Positions 1 to 6,784 of a DNA stretch of 12,733 nt are shown here, piece by piece. A program made the position numbers and the translations under genes. The stretch comes from Syntrophobacterales bacterium (GTDB lineage: Bacteria; Desulfobacterota; Desulfobaccia; Desulfobaccales; 0-14-0-80-60-11), in the NCBI GenBank assembly GCA_020052215.1, contig JAGVPN010000175.1:1-12733 (forward strand), in the 5' to 3' direction. Position 1 is the first letter of the stretch. Each line of letters starts with the position of its first letter. The notes under the pieces are model-generated. The model was not told the origin of the DNA. It did no database searches and worked only from the letters and a program-made list of their open reading frames with translations.

Positions 1-59
1 ATACAGTTGGCCGCGGCCGCCGCCCCCAGGCAAACCAACAATTGGGTTTTTTCTTCCAT
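1..59 (-). CDS. N-terminal fragment, probable carboxymuconolactone decarboxylase/AhpD-like protein (partial)
   Basis: Only the first 19 codons are inside the window, and the gene runs off the left edge. Translation from the ATG at 59 gives MEEKTQLLVCLGAAAAANC. This matches the usual opening of small AhpD-like carboxymuconolactone decarboxylase family proteins (a charged start, then a hydrophobic 'LxxxGAxxAANC' helix that usually leads into the first Cys of a CxxC or related motif). An AGGAGG at 71-76 lies 11 nt upstream of this ATG. Another in-frame ATG at 68 is only 2 nt from the AGGAGG and so is less likely. The family includes redox and ring-cleavage enzymes, so no specific reaction can be assigned. 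The gene follows rimI on the same strand after a 61-nt gap and may be read with it. The call rests on very few residues. Confidence 0.5.
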   Translation of the reverse strand, partial: MEEKTQLLVCLGAAAAANC

Positions 60-120
60 GGATCGCATACCCTCCTGATTCTGCTGGATTATTCTAGAGA
101 CGTCAAAGATCGCCCAAAGG

Positions 121-624
121 TTACGCCGGTCTCTCCTCCCCCTCCCCTGAATTATTTCCGGCCTCGCTCCAGTCCAGGGTGAGGAGCAAAGCGTCTTCCT
201 GGGTGTCGTCGTAGTAGCGGGGGCGGCGGCCCACTGTTTTGAATCCGAAGGACTCGTACAGGGCCAGGGCGGAGAGATTGGAGGGCCGCACCTCCAGCCA
301 GGCGAGTTCGGCCCCTAAGGTCCGGGCCTGGTCCAGGCCTTCGGCCAGCAACCGCCGGGCGAGGCCCCGGCGGCGGTGTTCGGGGTGCACCGCCAGATTG
401 AGAATGTGCATTTCGTCGAGCACGACCCAGAAAATGATGTAGCCCCAGGTTTGCCAGGGGTGGGGGGGGGAGGGGCCGGCGACCAGCGTGTGGCTGTTCC
501 CATGGCCCAATTCCGCCAGGAAGGACCACCGGGACCAGGGGGAGGGAAAGGAGGCCTTTTCAATCGCCCAGAGGGCCGTGACATCCGCCAGGCCGGCCCG
601 GCGGATGAGGAGCCTCTGGGTCAT
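121..624 (-). CDS. rimI: Ribosomal-protein S18-alanine N-acetyltransferase (GNAT family)
   Basis: A cytoplasmic GNAT enzyme that, in the family, transfers acetyl from acetyl-CoA to the N-terminal alanine of ribosomal protein S18. The 167-residue product shows the acetyl-CoA pyrophosphate-binding loop HRRRGLA (about residues 83-89). It also has the RimI signature LEVRPSN followed by ALYESFGF (110-128), with Glu111 and Tyr123 at the positions of the catalytic pair known in E. coli RimI. The YYDDTQEDALLL segment (137-148) matches the RimI C-terminal strand. Relative to the usual family length (about 150) there is a polar tail of about 15 residues and a Pro-rich insertion (GPSPPHPW, 50-57) encoded over a run of nine C. 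The ATG overlaps the stop of the upstream EIIA gene as ATGA, so translation is probably coupled. A general RimI-like GNAT with another substrate cannot be excluded. Confidence 0.9.
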   Translation of the reverse strand: MTQRLLIRRAGLADVTALWAIEKASFPSPWSRWSFLAELGHGNSHTLVAGPSPPHPWQTWGYIIFWVVLDEMHILNLAVHPEHRRRGLARRLLAEGLDQARTLGAELAWLEVRPSNLSALALYESFGFKTVGRRPRYYDDTQEDALLLTLDWSEAGNNSGEGEERPA

Positions 625-1022
625 TTCTTTTTAAGGACCTCGCTGGCCACGGCAATCCCTTTCTGGCCGGATTGCTTCAGGGCTAAGGCGGCCTCCCGCA
701 GGTCTTGTTGATCCCGGATATGGGCCAGTTTCATGAGCATGGGCAGGTTGACGCCGGTGACGACCTCCACCTTGCCTTCTTGCAGGAAGGACAGGGTGAG
801 ATTGGATGGCGTCCCCCCCAACATGTCGGTGAGGATGATCACCCCGTTACCGCCATTCACCTGGGACAGGCCGCGCTGGATCTGCTGACGGGAGACCTCC
901 GGGGGCGCGCTGGGGTCCAGGGACACGGCCGCGATGCCCTCCTGCCTTCCGACGATCAGGTCCCAGACGCTCAGCAAGGCCTCGGCCAGTTCCTGGTGAG
1001 TGACGATTAAGATGCCGATCAT
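621..1022 (-). CDS. PTS system mannose-family EIIA domain protein
   Basis: A 133-residue stand-alone EIIA of the mannose/sorbose PTS family, a cytoplasmic phosphocarrier that takes phosphate from HPr. His9 in the VTHQEL segment occupies the place of the phosphorylated His10 of E. coli ManX. The VIILTDMLGGTPSN segment (61-74) and the GVNLPML segment (about 90-96) are family hallmarks. No EIIB, EIIC or EIID gene is nearby, so a sugar-transport job is not supported here. In deltaproteobacterial rpoN clusters such lone EIIA proteins are thought to be regulatory. The start overlaps the rapZ stop as ATGA, and its stop overlaps the rimI start in the same way, giving a tightly coupled rapZ-EIIA-rimI block. 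The gene could be named manX or ptsX by different annotators, so the symbol is left blank. Confidence 0.9.
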   Translation of the reverse strand: MIGILIVTHQELAEALLSVWDLIVGRQEGIAAVSLDPSAPPEVSRQQIQRGLSQVNGGNGVIILTDMLGGTPSNLTLSFLQEGKVEVVTGVNLPMLMKLAHIRDQQDLREAALALKQSGQKGIAVASEVLKKK

Positions 1023-1945
1023 AACTGTTCTCCTGCGGACCGCGGCATATCGCGATGGCTAAGGGTGAACGGATAATTTTCCCGGCTCAGATGTTGCCCC
1101 AGGACGTTGGCGATGACCACCGAACGGTGCTGCCCGCCGGTGCAACCGATGGCCAGGGTGAGATGCGTCTTGCCTTCTTCCTGGTACTGGGGCAGTAAAA
1201 AGTCCACAAAGGTGAACAGGTGGGTGAGAAAAGCTTGGGTCTCAGGACGCTCCAGAACATACTTCTGGACCCCGGGGTTTTCTCCGGTAAGGGCCTGCAA
1301 TGCTTCCACAAAGTAAGGGTTGGGCAAGAACCGCACATCCAGCACCATGTCGGCTTCCGGGGGAATGCCCTTTTTGTAGGCAAACGAGATGAGATGGAGC
1401 CACATCCTCTGGCGGGGCGCCAGCTCCGAGTATTCATCCTTGATCAACTCCCGCAGTTGATGAGGGTTGTAGTGGGAGCTGTCGATGATCCGGTGGGCCA
1501 GTTTCCGCAAGCCCGCCAGGGATTGGCGCTCCTGGCGCAGGGCCTGGATGATGGTGTCATGGTCCGCCAGGGGGTGCTGGCGGCGGGTCTGGCTGAAACG
1601 CCGGATTAAGGTGGCTTCATCCGCCTCCAGAAAGATGATGTGGAGAGGGTAGCCCAATTTTTTGAGACTGCGAAAAACCTGGCTGTAATTCTGCAGGAAG
1701 CCTTCGGTGCGAACGTCCATGACCAGGGCGATCCGGCGTCCGCTGGAAACCGCCGCGGACTGCATGTCCAGGAACGGCTGGAGCAGGCCCAGGGGCAGAT
1801 TGTCAACGCAAAAATAGCCGATATCTTCCAGAGCCCGCAGCACCGTACTCTTCCCCGAACCGGAAAGCCCGGTGAGGATGAGAATGGAAAAGGGGGACAG
1901 GTGGCGGTGATTAGATTCCGGGTGCGGACCTGGTTCCTGCGCCAT
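1019..1945 (-). CDS. rapZ: RapZ/YvcJ family nucleotide-binding protein (RNase adaptor-like)
   Basis: A cytoplasmic P-loop protein. In E. coli, RapZ binds small RNAs such as GlmZ and guides RNase E to control GlcN6P synthesis, and it senses that metabolite. Walker A is GLSGSGKST (residues 26-34), the Walker B-like strand is ALVMDVR (73-79), and the conserved C-terminal block IGCTGGQHRS is present. At 308 residues it is longer than E. coli RapZ (284), mostly from an N-terminal extension of about 20 polar residues. The only usable start is the ATG at 1945. No clear ribosome binding site precedes it, and no other ATG/GTG/TTG lies in frame between the ptsN stop and the P-loop. It lies 75 nt after ptsN and overlaps the next gene by 4 nt. 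Whether this organism has a GlmZ-like RNA cannot be seen here, so the RNA target is unknown. Confidence 0.93.
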   Translation of the reverse strand: MAQEPGPHPESNHRHLSPFSILILTGLSGSGKSTVLRALEDIGYFCVDNLPLGLLQPFLDMQSAAVSSGRRIALVMDVRTEGFLQNYSQVFRSLKKLGYPLHIIFLEADEATLIRRFSQTRRQHPLADHDTIIQALRQERQSLAGLRKLAHRIIDSSHYNPHQLRELIKDEYSELAPRQRMWLHLISFAYKKGIPPEADMVLDVRFLPNPYFVEALQALTGENPGVQKYVLERPETQAFLTHLFTFVDFLLPQYQEEGKTHLTLAIGCTGGQHRSVVIANVLGQHLSRENYPFTLSHRDMPRSAGEQL

Positions 1946-2020
1946 TTTTGTCTTATGCAGCGAGCTAAATGGACCTGAATGGTGCCATCGATAGCCAGAT
2001 AAAGATAGTCGGACCCAACC

Positions 2021-2482
2021 TCAAAATTCCGCGTCTCGTTCGGCAATCAAGCGGTAAAGCTCCTCGGCCCCCTCCGCCTTCATCAGGTTATCCCGGAAGG
2101 GCTGGCTCATGAGCATCCGGGAAATCTTGGCCAGGGCCTTGAGATGGAGACCGGCGGAGTTGACCGGGGCCAACAGCATGAAAAAGATCTGCGAAGGTTT
2201 GCCATCCATGGAGTCGAAGTCAACCCCTTTAAGACTGCGGCCGAAACACAGCATGAGCCGGGAGAGTTGCGCCAGTTTGCCGTGGGGGATGGCGATGTTA
2301 TCGCCGATGCCGGTGCTCCCGAGGCGCTCCCGGTCCAGCAGCACTTCCATCACGGTTTGGAGTGGGAGCCCATCGGGGCCTGGCGCCAGGGTTTGGGCCA
2401 GTTCCTCCAGAACTCCCTTTTTGTTGGTGGCCTGTAAATTGGGCAAAATACAATTTGGGGCCAGGAGGTCGATAATTTTCAT
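2021..2482 (-). CDS. ptsN: PTS IIA-like nitrogen regulatory protein (EIIA-Ntr)
   Basis: A cytoplasmic phosphocarrier of the fructose/mannitol EIIA family. In proteobacteria EIIA-Ntr receives phosphate through EI-Ntr and NPr and regulates potassium transport, nitrogen-related and stress functions by protein contact. The 153-residue length is typical. The active-site segment is GIGDNIAIPHGK with the phosphorylatable His at residue 67, preceded by the usual RERLGSTGIG helix cap. The start at 2482 has an AGGGA about 5 nt upstream and lies 17 nt after hpf, in the classic rpoN-hpf-ptsN order. No EI or HPr/NPr gene is in the window, so its phosphate donor is encoded elsewhere. The frame stays open after its TGA right up to the rapZ ATG (see findings). 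Confidence 0.94.
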   Translation of the reverse strand: MKIIDLLAPNCILPNLQATNKKGVLEELAQTLAPGPDGLPLQTVMEVLLDRERLGSTGIGDNIAIPHGKLAQLSRLMLCFGRSLKGVDFDSMDGKPSQIFFMLLAPVNSAGLHLKALAKISRMLMSQPFRDNLMKAEGAEELYRLIAERDAEF

Positions 2483-2499
2483 ACGGTTCCCTGATACCT

Positions 2500-3027
2500 C
2501 TATCCCAAATCGGGTTCGACCAGGACATAGTTGCCATCCGGACGTCGATATAAGATGTTCAAGTTGCCGTTGGCCACATTGGTAAAGACCAACAGGTGAT
2601 CATTCCCGCTTTGAATAAGTTCCACTGCATCGTCCAGTTGCAGGGCCGGCACCTCCACCTGTTTGCGCCGTATGGCCGGTAAAGCCCGGGTTGCCTCGGC
2701 CTCGGCCGGCGCCGGAACAGCCGATCGGCGGTGGTCGCCCTTGGCGCTCCGCATTTTGTCCCGAAACTTTTTCAACTGGATATCGATCTTGTCCATCACC
2801 AGATCGATGGCCGCGTACATGTCGGTATTCTCTTCTTTGCCTTTGATGATGTGACCATTGCTGTCAATGGTGACATCCGCCAGATGGCGGAATTTTTCCA
2901 GCCCCAAAACGACGTGGGCTTCCACCGGCCCGTCCAGATACCGTTTGAACTTATTTAACCGGTCGGTGACATAATTCTTTAAGGCCTCCGAGGGTTCAAT
3001 CTGCCTGAAAGTTACGGATATTTGCAT
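2500..3027 (-). CDS. hpf: Ribosome hibernation promoting factor, long form
   Basis: Binds the decoding region of the 30S subunit in resting cells. The long form makes 100S ribosome dimers through its C-terminal domain. The 175 residues contain an N-terminal S30AE/YfiA domain (about 1-97: MQISVTFRQIEPSEALKNYV, then DVTIDSNGHIIKGKEE and DMYAAIDLVMDKIDIQLKK). A charged, Ala/Pro-rich linker follows (about 98-123), then the C-terminal dimerisation domain with the recognisable stretch NLNILYRRPDGNYVLVEP near the end. A strong GGGAGG is 5-6 nt upstream of the ATG, one of the best ribosome binding sites in the operon, which fits an abundant protein. It lies 42 nt downstream of rpoN and upstream of ptsN. 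In many proteobacteria hpf in this position is cotranscribed with rpoN. Confidence 0.95.
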   Translation of the reverse strand: MQISVTFRQIEPSEALKNYVTDRLNKFKRYLDGPVEAHVVLGLEKFRHLADVTIDSNGHIIKGKEENTDMYAAIDLVMDKIDIQLKKFRDKMRSAKGDHRRSAVPAPAEAEATRALPAIRRKQVEVPALQLDDAVELIQSGNDHLLVFTNVANGNLNILYRRPDGNYVLVEPDLG

Positions 3028-3069
3028 TACTGCCTCCCAAAGGGTTTCACTCGCAGAAAAGCCGGAAGC

Positions 3070-4557
3070 TCAAGGAGCGTGATTTTCTGGCTGGCTCCTG
3101 CGTTGATACCCGGGTTTCTTGCGTTTACTGGAGGGTAGCACCCCCAGCATGCCTCGATATTTGGCCACGGTCCGCCGGGCAATGATCACATCCTGGCGCC
3201 GCAGGCTATCGGCAATCTCCTGATCGCTCAAGGGGTTCTCGGGGTTCTCGCCAGCCACGAGCTGGCGAATCTTTTCCTTGACGCTCTCCGAGGCGATCTG
3301 CTCCCCCAAAGACATGTTAATGGCGCTGTTGAAGAAGAACTTGAGGTTAAAGACTCCCTGGGGGGTGTACACATACTTGTTGGTGGTTACCCGGCTGATA
3401 GTGGATTCGTGCATCTGGACATCTTCCGCCACCTGGCGCAGGGTCAGGGGTTTCAGGTGGGACAGGCCGTGGTCCAGAAAATCCCGTTGGAAACGCACGA
3501 TACTTTCGGTTACCCGGTACAGGGTCTTTTGCCGCTGGTGGATGCTGCGAATGAACCACAGGGCGTTATCCAGGTGCTTCTGAATATAACTCTTGACCGA
3601 GTCCGGGAGCTTATCGGGACCTCGCAAGGCTTCCAGATAAAAGGTGTTAACCCGCAACTTGGGCAGGCCGTCATCGTTCAGACGGATCACGTAGTCGTTT
3701 CCCACCTTTTCCACGTGGACGTCGGGGCTGATGTAGTCCGCCTCTTCGGCGTCGAAACCCCGGCCAGGCTTGGGCTCCAAGTTACTGATGAGGTCGCCGG
3801 CCTCCACTACTTTCCCGATGGACACCTTCAGGTCCCGGGCGATGGCCTGGTAATTTTTGTTCCCCAGATTGTTCAGGTGGCGGTCGATAATATTGAGCAC
3901 CAGAGGGTCCTGGATGCCCAGGATTTTGAGCTGCAACCTCAGGCATTCTTTCAGGTCCCGGGCGGCCACCCCCGGAGGGTCGAAGCTCTGGACGATTTCC
4001 AGGACCTGTTCCACCCGGGCCGGATCGACCCTCATCTCTTCGGCGATTTCCTCCACCGTGGACCGGAGATAACCGTCTTTGTCCAGGTTGCCGATGAGCA
4101 TCACCCCGATATTATCGCCTTCTTGATCCAGTTCGGCCATCCGGAGTTGCCAGATGAGGTGGGATTTCAGGGTGGTTTCTTGGGCATTCATGGACTCAAA
4201 GGGCAGGGCTTCCCGTTCTTCGTATTCGCCCATGGGGGGCGGCATGAGCCGGTCTTTCAGGAAGCCGTCCCAATCCCATTCTGCCGCGGCGGATTTGGCT
4301 TCGCCGTCGCTTTTGGCCTCCTCCGGTAACGATTCATTGCCATTGGAATAATTTCCCAGACTGAGCTCTTCCTCTCCCGGCGCCTTTTCTTCTTCAAACT
4401 GGTCATCTTCCAGGACCGGGTTGGTTTCCAGGACCTGGGTAATCTCCCCCACCAGTTCCATCCGGGAAAGTTGCAGCAGCTTGATGGCTTGCTGCAATTT
4501 CTGGGTCATGATGAGGGATTGGGTAAGTTTTAAACTTTGTCTGATTTCTAAGGCCAT
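3070..4557 (-). CDS. rpoN: RNA polymerase sigma-54 factor
   Basis: The alternative sigma factor for -24/-12 promoters, which needs an AAA+ enhancer-binding activator. The 495-residue product shows the whole family plan. Region I is Gln/Leu-rich and activator-interacting (LKLTQSLIMTQKLQQAIKLL, about 9-28). Region II is an acidic variable stretch (50-100). The core-binding region spans about 125-310, with the DPPGVAARDLKECL motif at 193-206. The promoter-binding helix-turn-helix is at about 371-395 (TLRQVAEDVQMHESTISRVT). The RpoN box ARRTVAKYR is at 460-468, near the C terminus. The ATG at 4557 has an AAGG about 7 nt upstream. The gene sits 65 nt after lptB with a possible weak terminator or attenuator between, and is followed by hpf, ptsN and rapZ, the usual partners. 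No activator gene is in the window. Confidence 0.97.
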   Translation of the reverse strand: MALEIRQSLKLTQSLIMTQKLQQAIKLLQLSRMELVGEITQVLETNPVLEDDQFEEEKAPGEEELSLGNYSNGNESLPEEAKSDGEAKSAAAEWDWDGFLKDRLMPPPMGEYEEREALPFESMNAQETTLKSHLIWQLRMAELDQEGDNIGVMLIGNLDKDGYLRSTVEEIAEEMRVDPARVEQVLEIVQSFDPPGVAARDLKECLRLQLKILGIQDPLVLNIIDRHLNNLGNKNYQAIARDLKVSIGKVVEAGDLISNLEPKPGRGFDAEEADYISPDVHVEKVGNDYVIRLNDDGLPKLRVNTFYLEALRGPDKLPDSVKSYIQKHLDNALWFIRSIHQRQKTLYRVTESIVRFQRDFLDHGLSHLKPLTLRQVAEDVQMHESTISRVTTNKYVYTPQGVFNLKFFFNSAINMSLGEQIASESVKEKIRQLVAGENPENPLSDQEIADSLRRQDVIIARRTVAKYRGMLGVLPSSKRKKPGYQRRSQPENHAP

Positions 4558-4570
4558 CTGGTCGCCTTAT

Positions 4571-4601
4571 GCAAAAAATTCGCCGGCATGAGAACCCCGG
4601 C
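4571..4601 (-). terminator. Possible weak intrinsic terminator/attenuator between lptB and rpoN
   Basis: Read on the minus strand, GCCGG (4601-4597) and CCGGC (4586-4582) can form a 5-bp GC stem with a 10-nt loop. After GAA comes a run of six T. The stem is short, so only partial termination is plausible. It would reduce read-through from the lpt genes into rpoN. Seen only by eye; no folding energy was computed. Confidence 0.3.
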
Positions 4602-4622
4602 TGGCGGCGGGATTCAAAACTA

Positions 4623-5345
4623 TTATAACTTAAAGGTCTCGCCCAAGTAAATTCTTTTGGCCAACTCGCTCTGGACCAGATTTTCCGGGGTGCCCTCCTC
4701 CAGGATGACACCCTCGTTGAGGATATAAGCCCGGTCGCAGACCCCCAGGGCTTCCCGCACGTTGTGGTCCGAAATGAGCACACCCAGGTTCCGGTTTTTC
4801 AAGTCACGGATAATGTTCTGGATATCAGTCACCGCCAGGGGGTCGATGCCGGCAAAGGGCTCATCCAGAATGATAAAGTGGGGGGCGGTGACCAGGGCCC
4901 GGGTGATCTCCACCCGGCGCCGCTCGCCCCCGGAGAGGGCCGAGGCCTTCTGGTTGGACAGATGTGAAATATGCAGTTCGGCCAGCAGCTTCTCCAGGCG
5001 ATCCTGGCGCGCCTTCAGGTCCGGCTCCAGGGTTTCCAGGATCGCCATGATGTTCTCGGCCACCGTGAGCTTCCGGAACACCGAAGGCTCTTGGGGGAGG
5101 TATTGCAAGCCCAACCGGGCCCGGCGATAAATGGGCAGCAGCGAGATGTCCTCGCCGTCCAGGTAGATCTTGCCGCGATCGGGTTGCAGCAGCCCCAACA
5201 CCATAAAAAAGGTGCTGGTCTTGCCGGCCCCATTGGGGCCCAGGAGCCCCACCACCTCGCCGCTCTTTACTTCCATAGAGACGTCGTCCACCACTTTGTG
5301 GCCGTCGTAACTTTTGGTCAAAGATTGCAGGGTGAGACGATGCAT
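4623..5345 (-). CDS. lptB: LPS export ABC transporter ATP-binding protein LptB
   Basis: The cytoplasmic ATPase of the LptB2FG transporter, which extracts lipopolysaccharide from the inner membrane and pushes it along the LptC-LptA bridge. The 240 residues carry every ABC motif: Walker A GPNGAGKTS (36-44), Q-loop YLPQEPSVFRKLTV (Gln85), signature LSGGERRRVEITRAL (137-151), Walker B FIILDEP (157-163, catalytic Glu162) and H-loop ISDHNV (His194). The QEPSVFRKL(T/S) and FAGIDP segments are typical of LptB rather than of branched-chain amino acid ATPases, its nearest relatives. The ATG is 3 nt after the lptA stop, so the two are coupled. The permeases LptF and LptG are not in the window. Confidence 0.95.
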   Translation of the reverse strand: MHRLTLQSLTKSYDGHKVVDDVSMEVKSGEVVGLLGPNGAGKTSTFFMVLGLLQPDRGKIYLDGEDISLLPIYRRARLGLQYLPQEPSVFRKLTVAENIMAILETLEPDLKARQDRLEKLLAELHISHLSNQKASALSGGERRRVEITRALVTAPHFIILDEPFAGIDPLAVTDIQNIIRDLKNRNLGVLISDHNVREALGVCDRAYILNEGVILEEGTPENLVQSELAKRIYLGETFKL

Positions 5346-5348
5346 ATC

Positions 5349-5972
5349 CTAAGGCTGGCGGCTCTTGCGGGTTTTGGGGCTGAGAGGCTGGGAGGCTTTG
5401 CCTTCAGATGCCCCCTTGGAATAGAGCAGGGCCTCCACCCGGCGCTGAGGCGAACTTTCCACCAGCACTTTGTTGGCTTTGAGATTGAAGATGATCCGTT
5501 CCCCTTTCAGGGTATTTTCGGCTCGCCACAACTGGGGATTGCCCGTGAGCACCACCTCATCCCGGTCCTTGTAATAGATGGCCTCATCCCCGGTGGCCAC
5601 CCGGTCCTCTTGAACCAGGCGCACGTTGCCTTTGGCCACGATGCGGTCGATTTTCTCGGCTCCCAAGTCCCCTAAGGGAGACTTATCCGCCTGCTCCGGG
5701 GGGGGCGGGCCGGTCCCTTTGGCAGCCGCGGGTTTGGCCTTAAAATAGACCCGCAACTGGTCGGCGTACAGGGTGGAGTTGCCGTAGATGGCCTTCACCT
5801 GACCGCTGAAAATGATGACCCCTTCTTTCTGATCCGCCTCCAAGCGAGCAGCGGTGATGCGCAAGGGGACTTCCCCTCCGGGCTTTTGGGGGGCGGCGCC
5901 GTCCGCGGGGGAAGAAACGGCCCAGAACATCACCAGGAGCCCGGCGAGGGCTAAGAACCGATAGCGTTTCAA
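5349..5972 (-). CDS. lptA: LPS transport periplasmic protein LptA (OstA-like)
   Basis: A periplasmic beta-jellyroll protein that links inner and outer membrane and carries LPS between LptC and LptD. The start chosen is the TTG at 5972. It forms a TTGA overlap with the lptC stop and has GGAGG about 8 nt upstream. It gives a 207-residue protein opening with MKRYRF and a hydrophobic core (LALAGLLVMFWAVSS), a clear signal peptide probably cut near ADGAA. An upstream TTG at 5987 would add MEGEA but lacks a well-spaced binding site. The OstA repeats are visible as ITAARLEADQKEGVIIFSG, VKAIYGNSTLYADQLRVYF, DRIVAKGNVRLVQEDRVATG and DEVVLTGNP. A Pro/Gly-rich insert (about AAAKGTGPPPPEQADK) interrupts the domain, and the C-terminal tail is basic and low in structure. 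The start choice is less sure than the identity. Confidence 0.9.
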   Translation of the reverse strand: MKRYRFLALAGLLVMFWAVSSPADGAAPQKPGGEVPLRITAARLEADQKEGVIIFSGQVKAIYGNSTLYADQLRVYFKAKPAAAKGTGPPPPEQADKSPLGDLGAEKIDRIVAKGNVRLVQEDRVATGDEAIYYKDRDEVVLTGNPQLWRAENTLKGERIIFNLKANKVLVESSPQRRVEALLYSKGASEGKASQPLSPKTRKSRQP

Positions 5973-6556
5973 GGCTTCCCCCTCCAATCCTTAACCTGCA
6001 ATTCGGTAAGGTGGTGCTGGGCGATCACCAGCTTCTTAGCGGCCAGTTCCACCCGCAGCCCCTTGCCCTCCACTATGAGGCCCGGCTGCGTGATCACCAC
6101 CTTCTCGGGGGCGATCAAGGCCCGCTCGGCCGGCACAAAAGTGGCCACGCTGGTTTGGATCAACAACTCGCCGCGCTGCATTTCCACCTGCCCCGTCAGG
6201 GTCAAGACCCGGGTCTTGGTGTTAAACAGCCCCGCATCGGCCTTTACCCGGATGTCTTCGCCGGGGCCGAAGAATTCCACCCGGACGCCGCTGATGCTGA
6301 TGGTCGTCTGATCCGGGTTAAAATCCGCCTTCTTGGCCTCCAGGACCCAGGTTTTATCGCCTTCATGGATCTCGGTGAGGGAGAGGCCCTCCATCCGCGG
6401 GGACTGGGCCGGGGTCACGGGCTTGGGCGGCGGGGGCGGCGGCCGGCGGCCCCAGAGGCCCCAGGCCCCAACTCCCAGGAACACCATGACGCCCACCACC
6501 CAGAGCCACCGGGAGCGGCCCCGGCCATATGCCCCTGTACCTAAATTATTTTTCAT
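5969..6556 (-). CDS. lptC: LPS export system protein LptC
   Basis: A bitopic inner-membrane protein that docks on LptB2FG and receives LPS before LptA. The 195 residues show a short basic cytoplasmic end, one membrane helix (about 17-36, WLWVVGVMVFLGVGAWGLWG), a Pro-rich linker (PPPPPPKPVTP, about 39-49) and an OstA/LptC-like beta domain. The domain includes MEGLSLTEIHEGDKTWVLEA, ISISGVRVEFF, ADAGLFNTKTRVLTLTGQV and PEKVVITQPGLIVEGKGLRV. The poly-Pro linker is longer than in E. coli LptC. No good ribosome binding site precedes the ATG, but a sigma70-like promoter ends about 25 nt upstream. This is therefore probably the first gene of the operon, with a leader of about 20 nt. A kdsC or kdsD gene often found before lptC is absent here, as the next gene is divergent. 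Confidence 0.9.
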   Translation of the reverse strand: MKNNLGTGAYGRGRSRWLWVVGVMVFLGVGAWGLWGRRPPPPPPKPVTPAQSPRMEGLSLTEIHEGDKTWVLEAKKADFNPDQTTISISGVRVEFFGPGEDIRVKADAGLFNTKTRVLTLTGQVEMQRGELLIQTSVATFVPAERALIAPEKVVITQPGLIVEGKGLRVELAAKKLVIAQHHLTELQVKDWRGKP

Positions 6557-6581
6557 GCCAAATTAAGCGATTTTTCTTTGA

Positions 6582-6610
6582 AGTATATTAGGCTTGGACC
6601 TGAGTGTAAA
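6582..6610 (-). promoter_or_regulatory. Sigma70-like promoter for the lptC-lptA-lptB-rpoN operon
   Basis: On the minus strand TTTACA (6610-6605) is followed after exactly 17 nt by TATACT (6587-6582), each one base off consensus. Start of transcription would be near 6575, about 20 nt before the lptC ATG. Found by eye, not by a scoring model, but both hexamers and the spacing are good. Confidence 0.65.
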
Positions 6611-6652
6611 GGCTATTCTGGCCGCGACCGGGTTCTCCTACCAATCGCGGCG

Positions 6653-6675
6653 CGGCCCCGCCTGAGGAGGGGCCG
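6653..6675. other. GC-rich hairpin in the divergent intergenic region
   Basis: CGGCCCC (6653-6659) pairs with GGGGCCG (6669-6675) across a 9-nt loop. No T-run follows on either strand, so it does not look like an intrinsic terminator. It lies upstream of both divergent promoters. In a GC-rich region such a stem can occur by chance. Apart from this hairpin, the two promoters and the small inverted repeat, nothing else is seen in the 353-base gap 6557-6909. Confidence 0.3.
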
Positions 6676-6731
6676 GATGGCTGGGCTCCAACTGAGGCCG
6701 GGGGCGCCTGAATTCGCCTTTCTTTAAGCAA

Positions 6732-6743
6732 GTTACCTGTAAC
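6732..6743. promoter_or_regulatory. Small inverted repeat, possible operator
   Basis: GTTAC-CT-GTAAC is a perfect 5-bp inverted repeat with a 2-nt spacer, ending 13 nt before the -35 hexamer of the plus-strand promoter. The position would suit an upstream-binding regulator. The repeat is short and no regulator gene is adjacent, so this is only suggestive. Confidence 0.25.
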
Positions 6744-6756
6744 CCCCGGGTATTTA

Positions 6757-6784
6757 TTGACAAAAAATATAAAAGCCCTATGTT
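6757..6784 (+). promoter_or_regulatory. Sigma70-like promoter for the RyR-cyclase/TIR gene pair
   Basis: A perfect TTGACA (6757-6762) is followed after 16 nt by TATGTT (6779-6784; 4 of 6 to consensus), within an A/T-rich island in otherwise GC-rich DNA. Transcription would start near 6791, leaving a leader of about 119 nt before the GTG at 6910. No open reading frame or known riboswitch was recognised in that leader. Confidence 0.55.

Noticed and set aside
1975..1987. TGGCAC upstream of rapZ on the minus strand, considered as a sigma-54 promoter
   Set aside because: The -24-like element is present but no TTGC-type -12 element follows at the required spacing.
1606..2046. Minus-strand frame bridging ptsN and rapZ, considered as an hprK remnant
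   Set aside because: The translation has no Walker A or HprK signature and mostly overlaps the rapZ P-loop region in another frame.
3409..4329. Long (306-codon) plus-strand frame opposite rpoN
   Set aside because: It lies wholly inside rpoN on the other strand. Its residue make-up (His/Val/Gln-rich, no recognisable motif) is that of an antisense shadow of a GC-rich gene.
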